Shown one piece after another: positions 1 through 8,376 of a stretch of DNA of 64,000 nt (positions are counted from its first letter, which is position 1; each line of letters starts with the position of its first letter). The position numbers and the translations under genes were made by a program. Location of the stretch: the NCBI RefSeq assembly GCF_051486985.1, contig NZ_JAHVDV010000001.1:186001-250000 (forward strand), written 5' to 3'. Below the pieces are notes generated by a model, which did no database searches, was not told the DNA's origin, and saw nothing but the letters and a program-made list of their open reading frames with translations. This DNA is from CBFFRJ01 sp051486985 (GTDB lineage Bacteria > Pseudomonadota > Gammaproteobacteria > Enterobacterales > Enterobacteriaceae).

Positions 1-1
1 G

Positions 2-175
2 CAGGTAAAACTCTCCGGTTTTGGTAACTTCGATCTGCGTGATAAGAATCAACGCCCGGGTCGTAACCCGAAAACGGGCGAGGATATTCCCATTACAGCG
101 CGGCGTGTGGTGACCTTCAGACCCGGCCAGAAGTTAAAAAGCCGTGTCGAAAACGCTTCGCCTAAAGAAGAGTAA
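2..175 (+). CDS. ihfA: Integration host factor alpha subunit, 3' end only
   Basis: The last 57 codons of a gene that begins before the window. The visible part reads [21 protein letters not shown] and then the [12 protein letters not shown] segment, which is the DNA-binding beta-arm and C-terminal helix of an HU/IHF subunit. IHF-alpha pairs with IHF-beta to bind and sharply bend DNA in recombination, replication and transcription. The proline in the NPKTGEDIP arm tip that intercalates into the minor groove is present. A hairpin terminator follows 12 bases after the stop. Position directly before btuC is as in E. coli. Recognition is firm; only the N-terminus is missing. Confidence 0.95.
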
Positions 176-187
176 TCTGATCTAACT

Positions 188-213
188 AAAAAGGCCGCTA
201 TGCGGCCTTTTTT
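188..213 (+). terminator. Rho-independent terminator after ihfA
   Basis: GGCCGC, three-base loop, GCGGCC, flanked by A-tract and a run of six T. It ends the ihfA transcript 13 bases after the stop. Confidence 0.9.
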
Positions 214-275
214 CTTTCCTGCTTATTCTATTATCTTTAAAATCAATGACCTTCACGATTGGCTGACGACAAACC

Positions 276-1262
276 ATGCAGAACTACGCTCAACGCCAGC
301 GACAGCGCAATGGACGATGGCTGGCAGCCCTTGCGCTGCTACTGCTGCTGACCATGATGATAAGTCTGTGCGCCGGCGACCAGTGGATAGCGCCCGGAGA
401 GTGGCTCAACGCCAATGGTCGCCTGTTTGTCGGACAAATACGCTTACCACGAACGCTCGCCGTCATGCTGGTGGGCGCGGCGCTGGCACTCTCAGGTGCC
501 ATCATGCAGGCTTTATTCGATAACCCCCTCGCCGAGCCGGGGCTACTCGGTGTCTCTAATGGCGCTGGCGTAGGGTTAATCGCCGCAGTGTTACTCGGAA
601 ACGGAATACTTCCGGACTGGTCGTTGGGAATGTGCGCCATCGCCGGTGCGCTGATTGTGACCCTCATTTTGCTCCGGTTTGCCAGGCGTCAGCTCTCTAC
701 CAGTCGCTTGCTACTGGCGGGAGTGGCGTTAGGCATCATCTGCAGTGCACTAATGACCTGGGCTATTTACTTTTCAACATCCTTTGATCTGCGCCAGTTG
801 ATGTACTGGATGATGGGAGGATTTGGCGGCGTTGACTGGCGACAAAGCTGGTTGATGCTGGCTTTGCTGCCCGTCATGATGTGGGTCTGTTTTCAGTCCC
901 GACCATTAAATATGCTGGCACTGGGTGAAACATCGGCCCGACAGCTGGGTTTGCCAGTATGGCTGTGGCGTAATTTACTGGTTGTGGCGACCGGCTGGCT
1001 GGTCGGCGTGAGCGTTGCGCTTGCTGGTTCCATCGGTTTTATTGGTTTGGTGATTCCCCATATTCTGCGACTCTGTGGCCTGACGGATCACCGGGTGCTG
1101 TTGCCTGCGGGCGCACTGGCGGGGGGGATAGCCCTGCTCTTTGCGGATATTGTGGCCCGCCTGGCGCTCAGCGCCGCAGAATTACCCGTTGGCGTCGTGA
1201 CGGCAACGCTGGGCGCACCTGTTTTTATCTGGCTATTATTAATGTCCAGGGTCGGGCGATAA
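276..1262 (+). CDS. btuC: Vitamin B12 ABC transporter permease BtuC
   Basis: Inner-membrane permease of the BtuCD-F importer, which moves cobalamin from periplasmic BtuF to the cytoplasm. The 328 residues are close to the family length (326 in E. coli). They form about ten hydrophobic segments, beginning with a leucine-rich helix near residues 14-34. The conserved FecCD stretches QIRLPRTL, NPLAEPGLLG and GSIGFIGLVIPH are seen; the last contains the coupling helix that contacts BtuD. The ATG start gives full length. It leads the btuC-btuE-btuD cluster; btuF lies elsewhere, as in other enterics. No cobalamin riboswitch can be read in the 60-base leader. Confidence 0.97.
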   Translation: MQNYAQRQRQRNGRWLAALALLLLLTMMISLCAGDQWIAPGEWLNANGRLFVGQIRLPRTLAVMLVGAALALSGAIMQALFDNPLAEPGLLGVSNGAGVGLIAAVLLGNGILPDWSLGMCAIAGALIVTLILLRFARRQLSTSRLLLAGVALGIICSALMTWAIYFSTSFDLRQLMYWMMGGFGGVDWRQSWLMLALLPVMMWVCFQSRPLNMLALGETSARQLGLPVWLWRNLLVVATGWLVGVSVALAGSIGFIGLVIPHILRLCGLTDHRVLLPAGALAGGIALLFADIVARLALSAAELPVGVVTATLGAPVFIWLLLMSRVGR

Positions 1263-1296
1263 GATCCGAAACCTGTCTTTTAACTGAGAGGATGCT

Positions 1297-1848
1297 ATGC
1301 ACCAGGATATTCTGAACACAGAGATCACAACGATTGATGGCGAAAACATTTCGCTGGAACAGTATCGCGGTAAAGTGCTGCTTATCGTCAATGTCGCCTC
1401 AAAATGCGGGCTGACACCGCAATATGAGCAACTGGAAAATATCCACAAGGCGTGGGAAAAAGATGGCTTTAGCGTGCTGGGCTTCCCGTGCAATCAGTTC
1501 CTTGGCCAGGAACCTGGCAGCGAAGAGGAGATTAAAACCTTCTGCAGCACGACTTATGGCGTGACCTTCCCCTTGTCGGCCAAAATTGATGTTAACGGTG
1601 AAAACCGTCACCCGCTCTACAGCAAACTGATTGCCGCGGCACCGAAAGCCGTCGCACCTGAAGAGAGCGGATTTTATGAACGTATGGCGAGCAAAGGCCG
1701 TGCGCCGCTCTATCCGGATGATATTTTGTGGAATTTCGAAAAATTCCTCATCGGGCGTGATGGTCAGGTGGTGCAGCGTTTCTCACCGGATATGACGCCG
1801 GAAGATCCTATTCTGATGGAAGCAATCAAACTGGCACTGGCTAAATAA
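1297..1848 (+). CDS. btuE: Thioredoxin/glutathione peroxidase BtuE
   Basis: Non-selenium peroxidase of the glutathione peroxidase fold that reduces hydrogen peroxide and lipid hydroperoxides; it is not needed for B12 uptake despite its name. 183 residues, full length. The peroxidatic cysteine is Cys37 in NVASKCGLTPQY. The family segment GFPCNQF (with Cys65) and the C-terminal WNFEKFLIGRDG give the Gln and Trp/Asn of the active site. SD GAGAGG precedes the ATG. The stop overlaps the btuD start by one base (TAATG), so btuE and btuD are translationally coupled. Confidence 0.96.
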   Translation: MHQDILNTEITTIDGENISLEQYRGKVLLIVNVASKCGLTPQYEQLENIHKAWEKDGFSVLGFPCNQFLGQEPGSEEEIKTFCSTTYGVTFPLSAKIDVNGENRHPLYSKLIAAAPKAVAPEESGFYERMASKGRAPLYPDDILWNFEKFLIGRDGQVVQRFSPDMTPEDPILMEAIKLALAK

Positions 1849-2594
1849 TGGCAATACTGCAACTTCACAACGTTGAGGATGCAGGCAGGCTGGGGCCGGT
1901 AACGGCCTCGGTCTCTACAGGGGAAATGTTGCACCTTGTCGGCCCTAACGGCGCAGGAAAGAGCACCTTGCTGGCACGGATGGCCGGGATCACCGTGGGT
2001 AAGGGGGAGATCTTTTTTAACGGCACAGATATCAAAACCTTTGATGCCCCCCAGCTTGCACGTCAGCGCGCCTATCTGGCGCAACAGCAGATACCGCCGT
2101 TCGCCATGCCTGTCTGGCACTATCTTTCTTTGCACCAGCACGGCAATGCCCAGGGCGAACTGAGCACCCGCATTGCCTGTAGGCTGGGTCTTGAGGACAA
2201 ACTCGGACGGACGGTAAATCAACTTTCCGGCGGGGAGTGGCAGCGGGTTCGTCTGGCTGCGGTCATACTGCAAATCCACCCGGCCGCCAATCCTGACGGT
2301 CAACTACTGCTGCTGGATGAGCCAATGAACAGTCTTGACGTTGCGCAACAGGCGGCACTGGATCATCTCTTACGTGAGCTGACTCACGACGGGATAACGG
2401 TCATTATGAGCAGCCATGATCTTAACCACACGTTGCGACAGGCTCACCAGACCTGGCTTCTCTGCGCGGGAACCTTACTAGCGGCAGGGGAGAGGGACAG
2501 CGTAATGACACCGCAAAATCTGTCCCGCGCATATGGCATTCCGTTTCGTCGGCTCGACATGGCGGGGCACAGAATGCTCATCCCGGAGGTATAA
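1848..2594 (+). CDS. btuD: Vitamin B12 ABC transporter ATPase BtuD
   Basis: Cytoplasmic ATPase that drives BtuC. Walker A GPNGAGKST is at residues 32-40, the ABC signature LSGGEWQR near 127-134, Walker B LLLLDEP follows about 20 residues later, and the switch histidine is in SSHDLNH. Length 248 is normal. The start ATG overlaps the btuE stop. It forms the distal member of the cluster, with nlpC 75 bases downstream. Confidence 0.97.
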   Translation: MAILQLHNVEDAGRLGPVTASVSTGEMLHLVGPNGAGKSTLLARMAGITVGKGEIFFNGTDIKTFDAPQLARQRAYLAQQQIPPFAMPVWHYLSLHQHGNAQGELSTRIACRLGLEDKLGRTVNQLSGGEWQRVRLAAVILQIHPAANPDGQLLLLDEPMNSLDVAQQAALDHLLRELTHDGITVIMSSHDLNHTLRQAHQTWLLCAGTLLAAGERDSVMTPQNLSRAYGIPFRRLDMAGHRMLIPEV

Positions 2595-2669
2595 GCTCAT
2601 CCGGACTTGCAGGATCGTTGATTCACGCGCTAAATTATTCCCGCATAACAATAAAAGAGGTTTCCCAGA

Positions 2670-3134
2670 ATGCGCATCTGGTTTGTTCTGGTGGCGACGT
2701 TAATTCTTGCTGGCTGTAGCAGCCATCGCGCCCCGCCACCTAACGCACGGCTTTCAGACGCTATTACGGTTATCGCAGGGTTAAACGATCAGCTTCGTGA
2801 CTGGCGCGGAACGCCTTACCGTTATGGGGGGATGAGTCGTAACGGGGTGGACTGTTCCGGGTTCGTGATGATGACTTTCCGTGATAAATTCGATCTGGTA
2901 TTGCCACGGGATACTCGTTCGCAGGCGGATGTGGGGACGCGTATAGATAAAGACGACTTATTACCCGGGGATTTAGTGTTCTTCAAAACGGGCTCGGGCG
3001 AAAACGGCCTGCATGTGGGCATCTACGATACCGATAATGCCTTTATTCACGCCTCAACAAGCCAGGGCGTAATACGGTCATCGCTGAACAACGTTTACTG
3101 GCGTAAAAATTTCTGGCAGGCACGTCGCATATAA
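2670..3134 (+). CDS. nlpC: NlpC/P60 family lipoprotein NlpC
   Basis: Lipoprotein of the NlpC/P60 cysteine peptidase family that cleaves peptidoglycan stem peptides. A lipobox LAGC puts the acylated cysteine at residue 16. The catalytic Cys62 is in DCSGF, the histidine is in HVGIYD, and a third polar residue follows in NAFIHAS. 154 residues, full length. SD AAAAGAGG precedes the ATG. Its place after btuD is conserved in enterics, but no functional link to B12 is known. A long perfect inverted repeat follows the gene. Confidence 0.95.
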   Translation: MRIWFVLVATLILAGCSSHRAPPPNARLSDAITVIAGLNDQLRDWRGTPYRYGGMSRNGVDCSGFVMMTFRDKFDLVLPRDTRSQADVGTRIDKDDLLPGDLVFFKTGSGENGLHVGIYDTDNAFIHASTSQGVIRSSLNNVYWRKNFWQARRI

Positions 3135-3145
3135 CTCCTTCCTGG

Positions 3146-3188
3146 CAGGGTTGCTAAGGCGGGTGCCTCGCCCGCCTTAGCAACCCTG
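3146..3188. repeat. 18-bp perfect inverted repeat after nlpC
   Basis: The arm CAGGGTTGCTAAGGCGGG is followed by a 7-base loop and its exact complement. No T-run follows on either strand, so this is not a canonical intrinsic terminator. It could be an RNA-stabilising or Rho-independent-like structure, or a small palindromic repeat element. Confidence 0.7.
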
Positions 3189-3459
3189 ACTAAACGCAAA
3201 TTCAGGTTGCCGTTGCGTGTAAAATCCATCATTCCTCCATGATTTCTTATTTAACTATCGGTTAGCGAAAAGTGGCTCGTTCTCAGACGAATGGCGATGG
3301 CAGGAACAATATAGTCAGGATAAGCTGACGAAAGTCGTAGGGAAGTGTGAAGAGAATGATGGAAAATCATGAAGCCTGGCTTATTGAAATTAACTACGTT
3401 GAGTGTATTCGCATTAGGTTTTCAATGCCGGATATCACTCACAATGCAGGGCTGGCGCA
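3189..3459. other. Non-coding gap between nlpC and rflP
   Basis: With the inverted repeat this gap spans 325 bases. I see no ORF with a ribosome binding site, RNA gene or clear operator. It must hold the rflP promoter, but no -35/-10 pair stands out. Confidence 0.4.
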
Positions 3460-4173
3460 ATGATCGTATCGTTAGATGACACATATTGCTCAGAACTCTC
3501 CTTTCTGCCTGCCCGTAGCGGCTTTGGCATGCTGGTGGGGCTTGAGATAATTGTCAATTTTGTTGGGGTGTCGAGCAACGTCCGGGCACCTGCAGAACTC
3601 ATTTTACCGCGTCTGAGTGCCGCGGATGCACTGACATTATTCAAAGAGCAGCTGGCGCTGGCTGAATCCTGCAAACTGTTCTTTATCCAGCATCAATTAA
3701 CCGCATGGATAACCCTCTCGCCTGAAATCGTGACCGCGCTTATCAGTGATGAAGACCTCGCCGCAACCATTGCAAGGCTTCCTTTTCTTGAACTGTGCAT
3801 CAATGAAAGTTTTCCCGGTTTAAACCACGGGCGTGACAATCCGGAACTTGCACAGCTCTGTGAACGTTATCCGGTGGTGCTGACGAATTATGGTGCGGGG
3901 AATATCACCTCAAAAGCCATTTTTGATGGTCTTTTTAAGCGGGTCATGCTGGATAAAAATTTTGTTCATCAACGGCTCACCTCCCGTTCTTTTGAGCCGT
4001 TTATGCGCGCTATTGTCTCGCAAATTGCGCCGTACTGCCGCACCGTCATGATTGCAGGTATTGATGATGAGAAAACCCTGAAGCGGGTCGCACCCTATCA
4101 GTTTGGTGCGATGCAGGGGAATCTGTGGCCTGCGGTATCCGTGCCGATGATTACTACGCTGGTGCATGTGTAA
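3460..4173 (+). CDS. rflP: Degenerate EAL-domain anti-FlhDC factor RflP (YdiV)
   Basis: Member of the degenerate EAL family represented by YdiV/RflP, which does not hydrolyse c-di-GMP. Instead it binds FlhD of FlhD4C2 and feeds it to ClpXP, lowering flagellar gene expression when nutrients are poor. 237 residues, the same length as E. coli YdiV. Shared stretches include FFIQH, FDGLFKRVMLDK and SRSFEPFMRAI. The canonical EAL triplet is replaced (VGLEII near residue 28), and the catalytic DDFGTG region reads NYGAGN, so enzymatic activity is not expected. The gene sits between nlpC and selO as in K-12. Function in this strain is inferred from orthology. Confidence 0.88.
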   Translation: MIVSLDDTYCSELSFLPARSGFGMLVGLEIIVNFVGVSSNVRAPAELILPRLSAADALTLFKEQLALAESCKLFFIQHQLTAWITLSPEIVTALISDEDLAATIARLPFLELCINESFPGLNHGRDNPELAQLCERYPVVLTNYGAGNITSKAIFDGLFKRVMLDKNFVHQRLTSRSFEPFMRAIVSQIAPYCRTVMIAGIDDEKTLKRVAPYQFGAMQGNLWPAVSVPMITTLVHV

Positions 4174-4231
4174 AAAAGTAACCGCTGTTTAACATTCATT
4201 AAACATACTACAATAAAAGACAGGAGGAACC

Positions 4232-5674
4232 ATGACCCTGTCTTTTATTTCCCGCTGGCACGATGAACTGCCAGAATTTTATACCGCGCTTTCACCCACG
4301 CCACTGCACAATGCCCGGTTAATCTGGCATAACGCCCCCCTGGCGCAAGCAATGGGCCTCGCGCCGTCGCTGTTTGAACCCACCCGCGGAGCGGGCGTCT
4401 GGGGTGGAGAGGTGCTACTGCCCGGGATGTCCCCCCTTGCTCAGGTCTATAGCGGACACCAGTTTGGCGTCTGGGCCGGTCAGTTGGGTGACGGGCGCGG
4501 CATTCTGCTGGGTGAGCAACAGCTTGCGGACGGCACAACCCTGGACTGGCATCTGAAGGGAGCCGGGCTTACGCCCTATTCGCGCATGGGCGATGGCCGC
4601 GCCGTTCTGCGTTCGACGCTGCGTGAAAGTCTGGCCTCTGAAGCGATGCATGCGCTGGGGATCCCGACCACCAGAGCGTTGTCTGTGGTAACCAGTGACA
4701 CCCCGGTACAGCGAGAGCGTACCGAGGCTGGCGCGATGATGATGCGTATTGCCCCAAGCCACGTTCGCTTCGGTCATTTCGAGCATTTCTATTATCGGCG
4801 TGAACCGCAACAGGTCCGTAAGCTTGCGGATTTTGTTATCCGTCATCACTGGTCACATTTACAGGACGAGGCTGACCGGTATGTGCTCTGGTTTAACGAC
4901 GTCATCAAACGTACCGCACAGCTTATTGCCCACTGGCAGGCCGTCGGTTTTGCCCACGGGGTAATGAATACCGACAACATGTCGATTCTCGGTCTGACAA
5001 TGGATTATGGCCCCTTTGGCTTCCTTGATGACTATAAGCCTGACTTTATTTGTAACCATTCCGATTATCAGGGGCGCTATAGCTTTGAAAATCAACCGAC
5101 GATAGCCCTCTGGAACTTGCAGCGTCTCGCGCAGACGCTTTCGCCTTTTATCAGTGTCGATGCGCTTAATACGGCGCTGGATGGCTACCAGCAGGTGCTG
5201 TTAACCGAATACGGAAGGTTAATGCGCGAGAAACTCGGTTTCTTTACCCGGCAGAAAGCTGACAATGACCTGTTAAGCGAACTCTTTGCGCTGATGGCCC
5301 GCGAAGGAAGCGATTACACGCGTACCTTCCGTCTGTTAAGCCACGTTAACCAGCAGGAGCTCCGTTCGCCGCTGCGGGATGAGTTTATCGATCGCGAGGC
5401 TTTTGACAACTGGTATGGCCGCTATCGTCTGCGTTTGCAGGAAGAACAGATTGATGATGCGCAACGTCAACAGGCGATGCAAAGCGTTAACCCGGCGGTC
5501 GTGTTACGCAACTGGCTGGCGCAGCGCGCTATTGAGCAGGCCGAACAGGGTGATACCGACGAGCTGCATCGCCTGCATGCGATATTACGTGAACCTTACC
5601 GCGAGCGGGACGATGATTACAGCAAACGTCCCCCTGACTGGGGCAAGCGACTTGAGGTGAGTTGTTCAAGTTGA
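4232..5674 (+). CDS. selO: Protein adenylyltransferase SelO (YdiU)
   Basis: Pseudokinase-fold AMPylase that binds ATP in a flipped orientation and transfers AMP to Ser/Thr/Tyr of redox proteins. 480 residues against 478 in E. coli. The hallmark block LKGAGLTPYSRMGDGRAVLR, the GIPTTRAL segment and the metal-binding NTDNMSILGLTMDYGPFGFLD are intact. The C-terminus ends in SCSS: cysteine stands where many eukaryotic SelO proteins have selenocysteine, as in E. coli. SD AGGAGG lies 5 bases before the ATG. Convergent with hemP, with three bases between the two stops. Confidence 0.96.
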   Translation: MTLSFISRWHDELPEFYTALSPTPLHNARLIWHNAPLAQAMGLAPSLFEPTRGAGVWGGEVLLPGMSPLAQVYSGHQFGVWAGQLGDGRGILLGEQQLADGTTLDWHLKGAGLTPYSRMGDGRAVLRSTLRESLASEAMHALGIPTTRALSVVTSDTPVQRERTEAGAMMMRIAPSHVRFGHFEHFYYRREPQQVRKLADFVIRHHWSHLQDEADRYVLWFNDVIKRTAQLIAHWQAVGFAHGVMNTDNMSILGLTMDYGPFGFLDDYKPDFICNHSDYQGRYSFENQPTIALWNLQRLAQTLSPFISVDALNTALDGYQQVLLTEYGRLMREKLGFFTRQKADNDLLSELFALMAREGSDYTRTFRLLSHVNQQELRSPLRDEFIDREAFDNWYGRYRLRLQEEQIDDAQRQQAMQSVNPAVVLRNWLAQRAIEQAEQGDTDELHRLHAILREPYRERDDDYSKRPPDWGKRLEVSCSS

Positions 5675-5677
5675 ACA

Positions 5678-5881
5678 TCATTTCGTAAGGATCAGTTTAC
5701 CTGCCTGCGTCTGGCGCAGCAGGTACTCCTGACCCTGATGAATGATAACGATGCGTGCCTCCTCGCCGAGCAACGCCTGGCTTGTGATGCGACGATCCTC
5801 TGGCAAAATGCTGGCGGGGTTTGTTCCGACAGAAGGTTGCTCAGCCTGAGCAGCATTTTTTTCCCTGTTCACCATAATCAT
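5678..5881 (-). CDS. hemP: Hemin uptake protein HemP (YdiE)
   Basis: Small protein of the HemP/HmuP family, iron-repressed and linked to hemin utilisation; its exact mechanism is unsettled. The conserved C-terminus RRITSQALLG ... GQEYLLRQTQAGKLILTK is seen. The start is uncertain. A TTG codon at 5896 would give 72 residues, ATG at 5881 gives 67 and ATG at 5875 gives 65; none has a clear SD. I chose the first ATG because E. coli YdiE has 63 residues. A Fur box and promoter lie just upstream, and the gene is separate from any heme receptor cluster here. Confidence 0.85.
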   Translation of the reverse strand: MIMVNREKNAAQAEQPSVGTNPASILPEDRRITSQALLGEEARIVIIHQGQEYLLRQTQAGKLILTK

Positions 5882-5901
5882 TGCAATGAGAGTCAAGTTG
5901 A

Positions 5902-5920
5902 ATTGATAATCATTATCAGA
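5902..5920 (-). promoter_or_regulatory. Fur box over the hemP promoter
   Basis: ATTGATAATCATTATCAG closely matches the 19-bp Fur consensus GATAATGATAATCATTATC. On the minus strand it covers a -10 element GATAAT (5912-5917), placed 17 bases from a -35 element TTGCTG (5935-5940). Repression by Fe-Fur of hemP follows from this geometry. Confidence 0.88.
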
Positions 5921-5978
5921 AATTCGCTGCGTATCAGCAAGTATTATTCAAAGAAATGATGAGGTTAGTCGACAGGTA

Positions 5979-6007
5979 CGAAACGCCTGCCAGGCGGCTG
6001 GCAGGCG
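5979..6007 (-). terminator. Hairpin after aroH
   Basis: Ten-pair stem CGCCTGCCAG / CTGGCAGGCG with a 4-base loop, 10 bases beyond the aroH stop. It is followed on the minus strand by only a short TTT, so termination may be partial. Confidence 0.6.
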
Positions 6008-6016
6008 GAAAGGGGA

Positions 6017-7060
6017 CTAACGGGTAGCGACAGCTGCGGCCAGCCGTGCTAACAGCGTTTCGCTGTCTTCCCAGTTCAGGCAAGGGTCAGTGATAGACTG
6101 ACCGTAAGTCAGAGGCTGACCGGGGAGAATTTTTTGTGTCCCTTCCTGGAGAAAACTCTCCACCATCACGCCCGCGATAGCCGTGGAGCCCGCGCGGATC
6201 TGCTGACAGATGTCATCACACACCTCCATCTGGCGACGATGCTGTTTCTGGCAGTTGCCATGACTAAAGTCGATGACCAGTTGCTCAGGGAGCATGAACT
6301 CTCGCAACGTTTCACACGCGCTGGCAATATCTTCAGCATAATAATTGGGACGTTTACCCCCGCGCATAATGATGTGGCCGTACGGGTTGCCACTGGTCTG
6401 GTAGATGGTCATCTGTCCTGATTTATCAGGCGATAAAAACATATGGCTGGCACGGGAGGCGCGAATGGCGTCGACTGCGATGCGGGTATTGCCGTCCGTT
6501 CCGTTCTTAAAGCCTACCGGGCAGGAGAGGGCGGAGGCCATCTCACGGTGAATCTGGCTTTCCGTGGTGCGCGCGCCAATGGCGCCCCAGCTTATCAAAT
6601 CGGCAATAAATTGCCCGGTGACCATATCCAGGAATTCCGTTGCCGTCGGCACACCCAACTCATTCACGTCCAGCAAAAGTCGGCGCGCGAGTTCAATACC
6701 ATGATTCACGCGATAACTGCCGTTGAGATCCGGATCGGAAATCAGCCCCTTCCAGCCCACAACCGTGCGCGGTTTTTCAAAATAGGTACGCATGACGATT
6801 TCAAGATGCTCGCCATAGTTTTCACGCGCGGTTTGGAGCCGGCGTGCGTAATCCATGGCGGCATCAGGATCGTGGATGGAGCAGGGGCCTATTACCACCA
6901 GTAAACGTTTGTCTTCACCATTAAGGATTTTTTCAATACGGCGTCGTGACTGCGTGACATGCTCCGCTACCTCCAGGGTAACGGGGTGACGTTGCGCCAG
7001 TTCCGCCGGGGTCACCAGGCTTTCCATGCGCGCCGTGCGGAGTTCATCGGTTCTGTTCAT
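6017..7060 (-). CDS. aroH: Trp-sensitive DAHP synthase AroH
   Basis: First enzyme of the shikimate pathway: condenses PEP and erythrose 4-phosphate to DAHP; the AroH isozyme is inhibited by tryptophan. The reading frame is open 27 codons further upstream, but the start MNRTDELRTARM matches the E. coli N-terminus and gives 347 residues (348 in E. coli). Motifs of class I DAHP synthases are present: GPCSIHD, the metal-binding cysteine in IGPC, KPRTVVGWKG, and the substrate histidine and acidic residues in DFSHGNCQKQHRRQ. Transcribed after ppsR from its own promoter, whose TrpR operator overlaps the end of ppsR. Confidence 0.96.
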   Translation of the reverse strand: MNRTDELRTARMESLVTPAELAQRHPVTLEVAEHVTQSRRRIEKILNGEDKRLLVVIGPCSIHDPDAAMDYARRLQTARENYGEHLEIVMRTYFEKPRTVVGWKGLISDPDLNGSYRVNHGIELARRLLLDVNELGVPTATEFLDMVTGQFIADLISWGAIGARTTESQIHREMASALSCPVGFKNGTDGNTRIAVDAIRASRASHMFLSPDKSGQMTIYQTSGNPYGHIIMRGGKRPNYYAEDIASACETLREFMLPEQLVIDFSHGNCQKQHRRQMEVCDDICQQIRAGSTAIAGVMVESFLQEGTQKILPGQPLTYGQSITDPCLNWEDSETLLARLAAAVATR

Positions 7061-7177
7061 CGAAATTCTCAAAATTTTTTGCTCATACGGCCAAATGCCG
7101 GAGGCGATGCCACACCTTAAACCAATCCCTGCTGAATTCAATAGCAGGTTGTGAGGGGCATCACATTCAGGTAGCGC

Positions 7178-7218
7178 ATGATAACAAAAACATTACTCAT
7201 GTACTAGCCTGTTAGTAC
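7178..7218 (-). promoter_or_regulatory. aroH promoter with TrpR operator
   Basis: GTACTAGCCTGTTAGTAC (7201-7218) has two 7-base half-sites, GTACTAG and TTAGTAC, with the 4-base centre and 18-bp length of trp operators. On the minus strand a -10 TATCAT sits at 7178-7183. With a start near 7171 the operator covers about -30 to -47, which is the position known for E. coli aroH. The operator includes the ppsR stop codon. The leader to the aroH ATG is about 110 bases. Confidence 0.85.
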
Positions 7219-8045
7219 ATGCGGCGACTGAGACCCATAATGTCGAGAATTTTGGTGGCCATCTCCTCTACGGAGTAATTGGTACTGTTCAGACAGGGGA
7301 TCTGATTTTTTCGATAAAGCGCTTCTACCTCGGTCACCTCCATGCGGCACTGGCGAAGAGAGGCATAACGGCTGTTCTCACGTCGCTCTTCGCGGATAGC
7401 GGCTAAACGTTCGGGATTAATGGTCAGACCAAATAATTTATGCTGAAGCGGTTTCAGGGAAGGGGGTAACACCAAATTATCCATGTCATCGGCAATAAAG
7501 GGATAATTCGCTGCCCGAATACCAAATTGCATCGCCAGATAAAGGCTGGTGGGTGTTTTACCACAGCGCGAAACACCTAACAAAATCACCTGGGCCTGAT
7601 CGAGGTTGCGCAACGAAATACCGTCGTCATGCGCAAGGGTATAATCAATGGCGGCAATACGCGCATCGTATTTAATGAGGTTCCCTGGATTTAACCCATG
7701 CGTCCGGTGCGCAATTGGGGTCGGGTCGAGTTTTAATTCTTGTTGCAAAGGCGCAACCAGTGCCTGAACGATATCCTGACAAAAACCCTCGCTCTGTAAA
7801 ATAATGGTGCGGATCTCGGGAAGAACAATCGAATAAAAGACCAGTGGACGGATACCGGATTGCTGATAGATGGCATCTATCTGTTCCTTGACAGCTCTGG
7901 CGCGGCTTTCATTCTCCACGAACGGGAGTGTGATGCTGTTTATAGCAACCGGGAATTGCGACATGACGGCATGGCCTAATACTTCGGCGGTGATAGCGGT
8001 TCCATCAGAAATATAAAACACGTGCCTGTCTACCGTACTGTCCAT
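7212..8045 (-). CDS. ppsR: PEP synthase regulatory kinase/pyrophosphorylase PpsR
   Basis: Bifunctional enzyme of the DUF299 family that inactivates PEP synthase by ADP-dependent phosphorylation of a Thr next to the catalytic His, and reactivates it by phosphate-dependent dephosphorylation. 277 residues, normal length. The nucleotide-binding loop GVSRCGKTPTS lies near residue 157, and the DUF299 stretches YISDGTAITAE and NYPFIADDMDN are intact. Divergent from its target ppsA, with 331 bases between the starts. Its 3' end overlaps the aroH operator. Confidence 0.96.
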   Translation of the reverse strand: MDSTVDRHVFYISDGTAITAEVLGHAVMSQFPVAINSITLPFVENESRARAVKEQIDAIYQQSGIRPLVFYSIVLPEIRTIILQSEGFCQDIVQALVAPLQQELKLDPTPIAHRTHGLNPGNLIKYDARIAAIDYTLAHDDGISLRNLDQAQVILLGVSRCGKTPTSLYLAMQFGIRAANYPFIADDMDNLVLPPSLKPLQHKLFGLTINPERLAAIREERRENSRYASLRQCRMEVTEVEALYRKNQIPCLNSTNYSVEEMATKILDIMGLSRRMY

Positions 8046-8376
8046 TTTTACCCTACCTGGTTGTCATGAGGATGAGCTAAAAGCATAAATTAAAGTCCGG
8101 TATCTGCGTAGAGACTTTTTTCTATTTTTAAAATGAAACGCTATTTTTATTTTTAATGAAAAGGATAGTTCATTTTTATTAAGGGCTTAACAAGAGAATG
8201 GTTTTATCGCCGCGATGACAATCAGTAGCCTGAGAATCGGCGTTAAACTGTCCGAAAAGATAAAAAATAAATTTGCTTGAACGATTCACCGTTTTTTTCA
8301 ACCGCGCAATTATGTCAGGATGCCTTCGTACTCCGAGCGTTAATTATCCATTCAATATCACAAAAGGATTGTTTCG
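8046..8376. other. Divergent control region between ppsR and ppsA
   Basis: AT-rich 331-base region without ORFs. It carries the Cra site at 8277-8290 and must hold divergent promoters for ppsR and ppsA. An A/T-rich run around 8118-8170 could be a bend or IHF region, but no site is certain. Confidence 0.5.
8277..8290 (-). promoter_or_regulatory. Cra (FruR) site upstream of ppsA
   Basis: Read on the minus strand the site is GGTGAATCGTTCAA, one mismatch from the Cra consensus TGAAWCGNTTNR and, as I recall, the same as the E. coli ppsA site. Cra activates ppsA during gluconeogenic growth. Confidence 0.78.

Noticed and set aside
276..276. Cobalamin riboswitch before btuC
   Set aside because: The leader is too short and no B12-box sequence is present.
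7061..7141. 27-codon extension of AroH and a 7-codon MPLTTCY frame in its leader as possible attenuator peptide
   Set aside because: The extension begins at TTG with no similarity. The short frame has no Trp codons and no terminator/antiterminator pair was seen, so TrpR control is enough.
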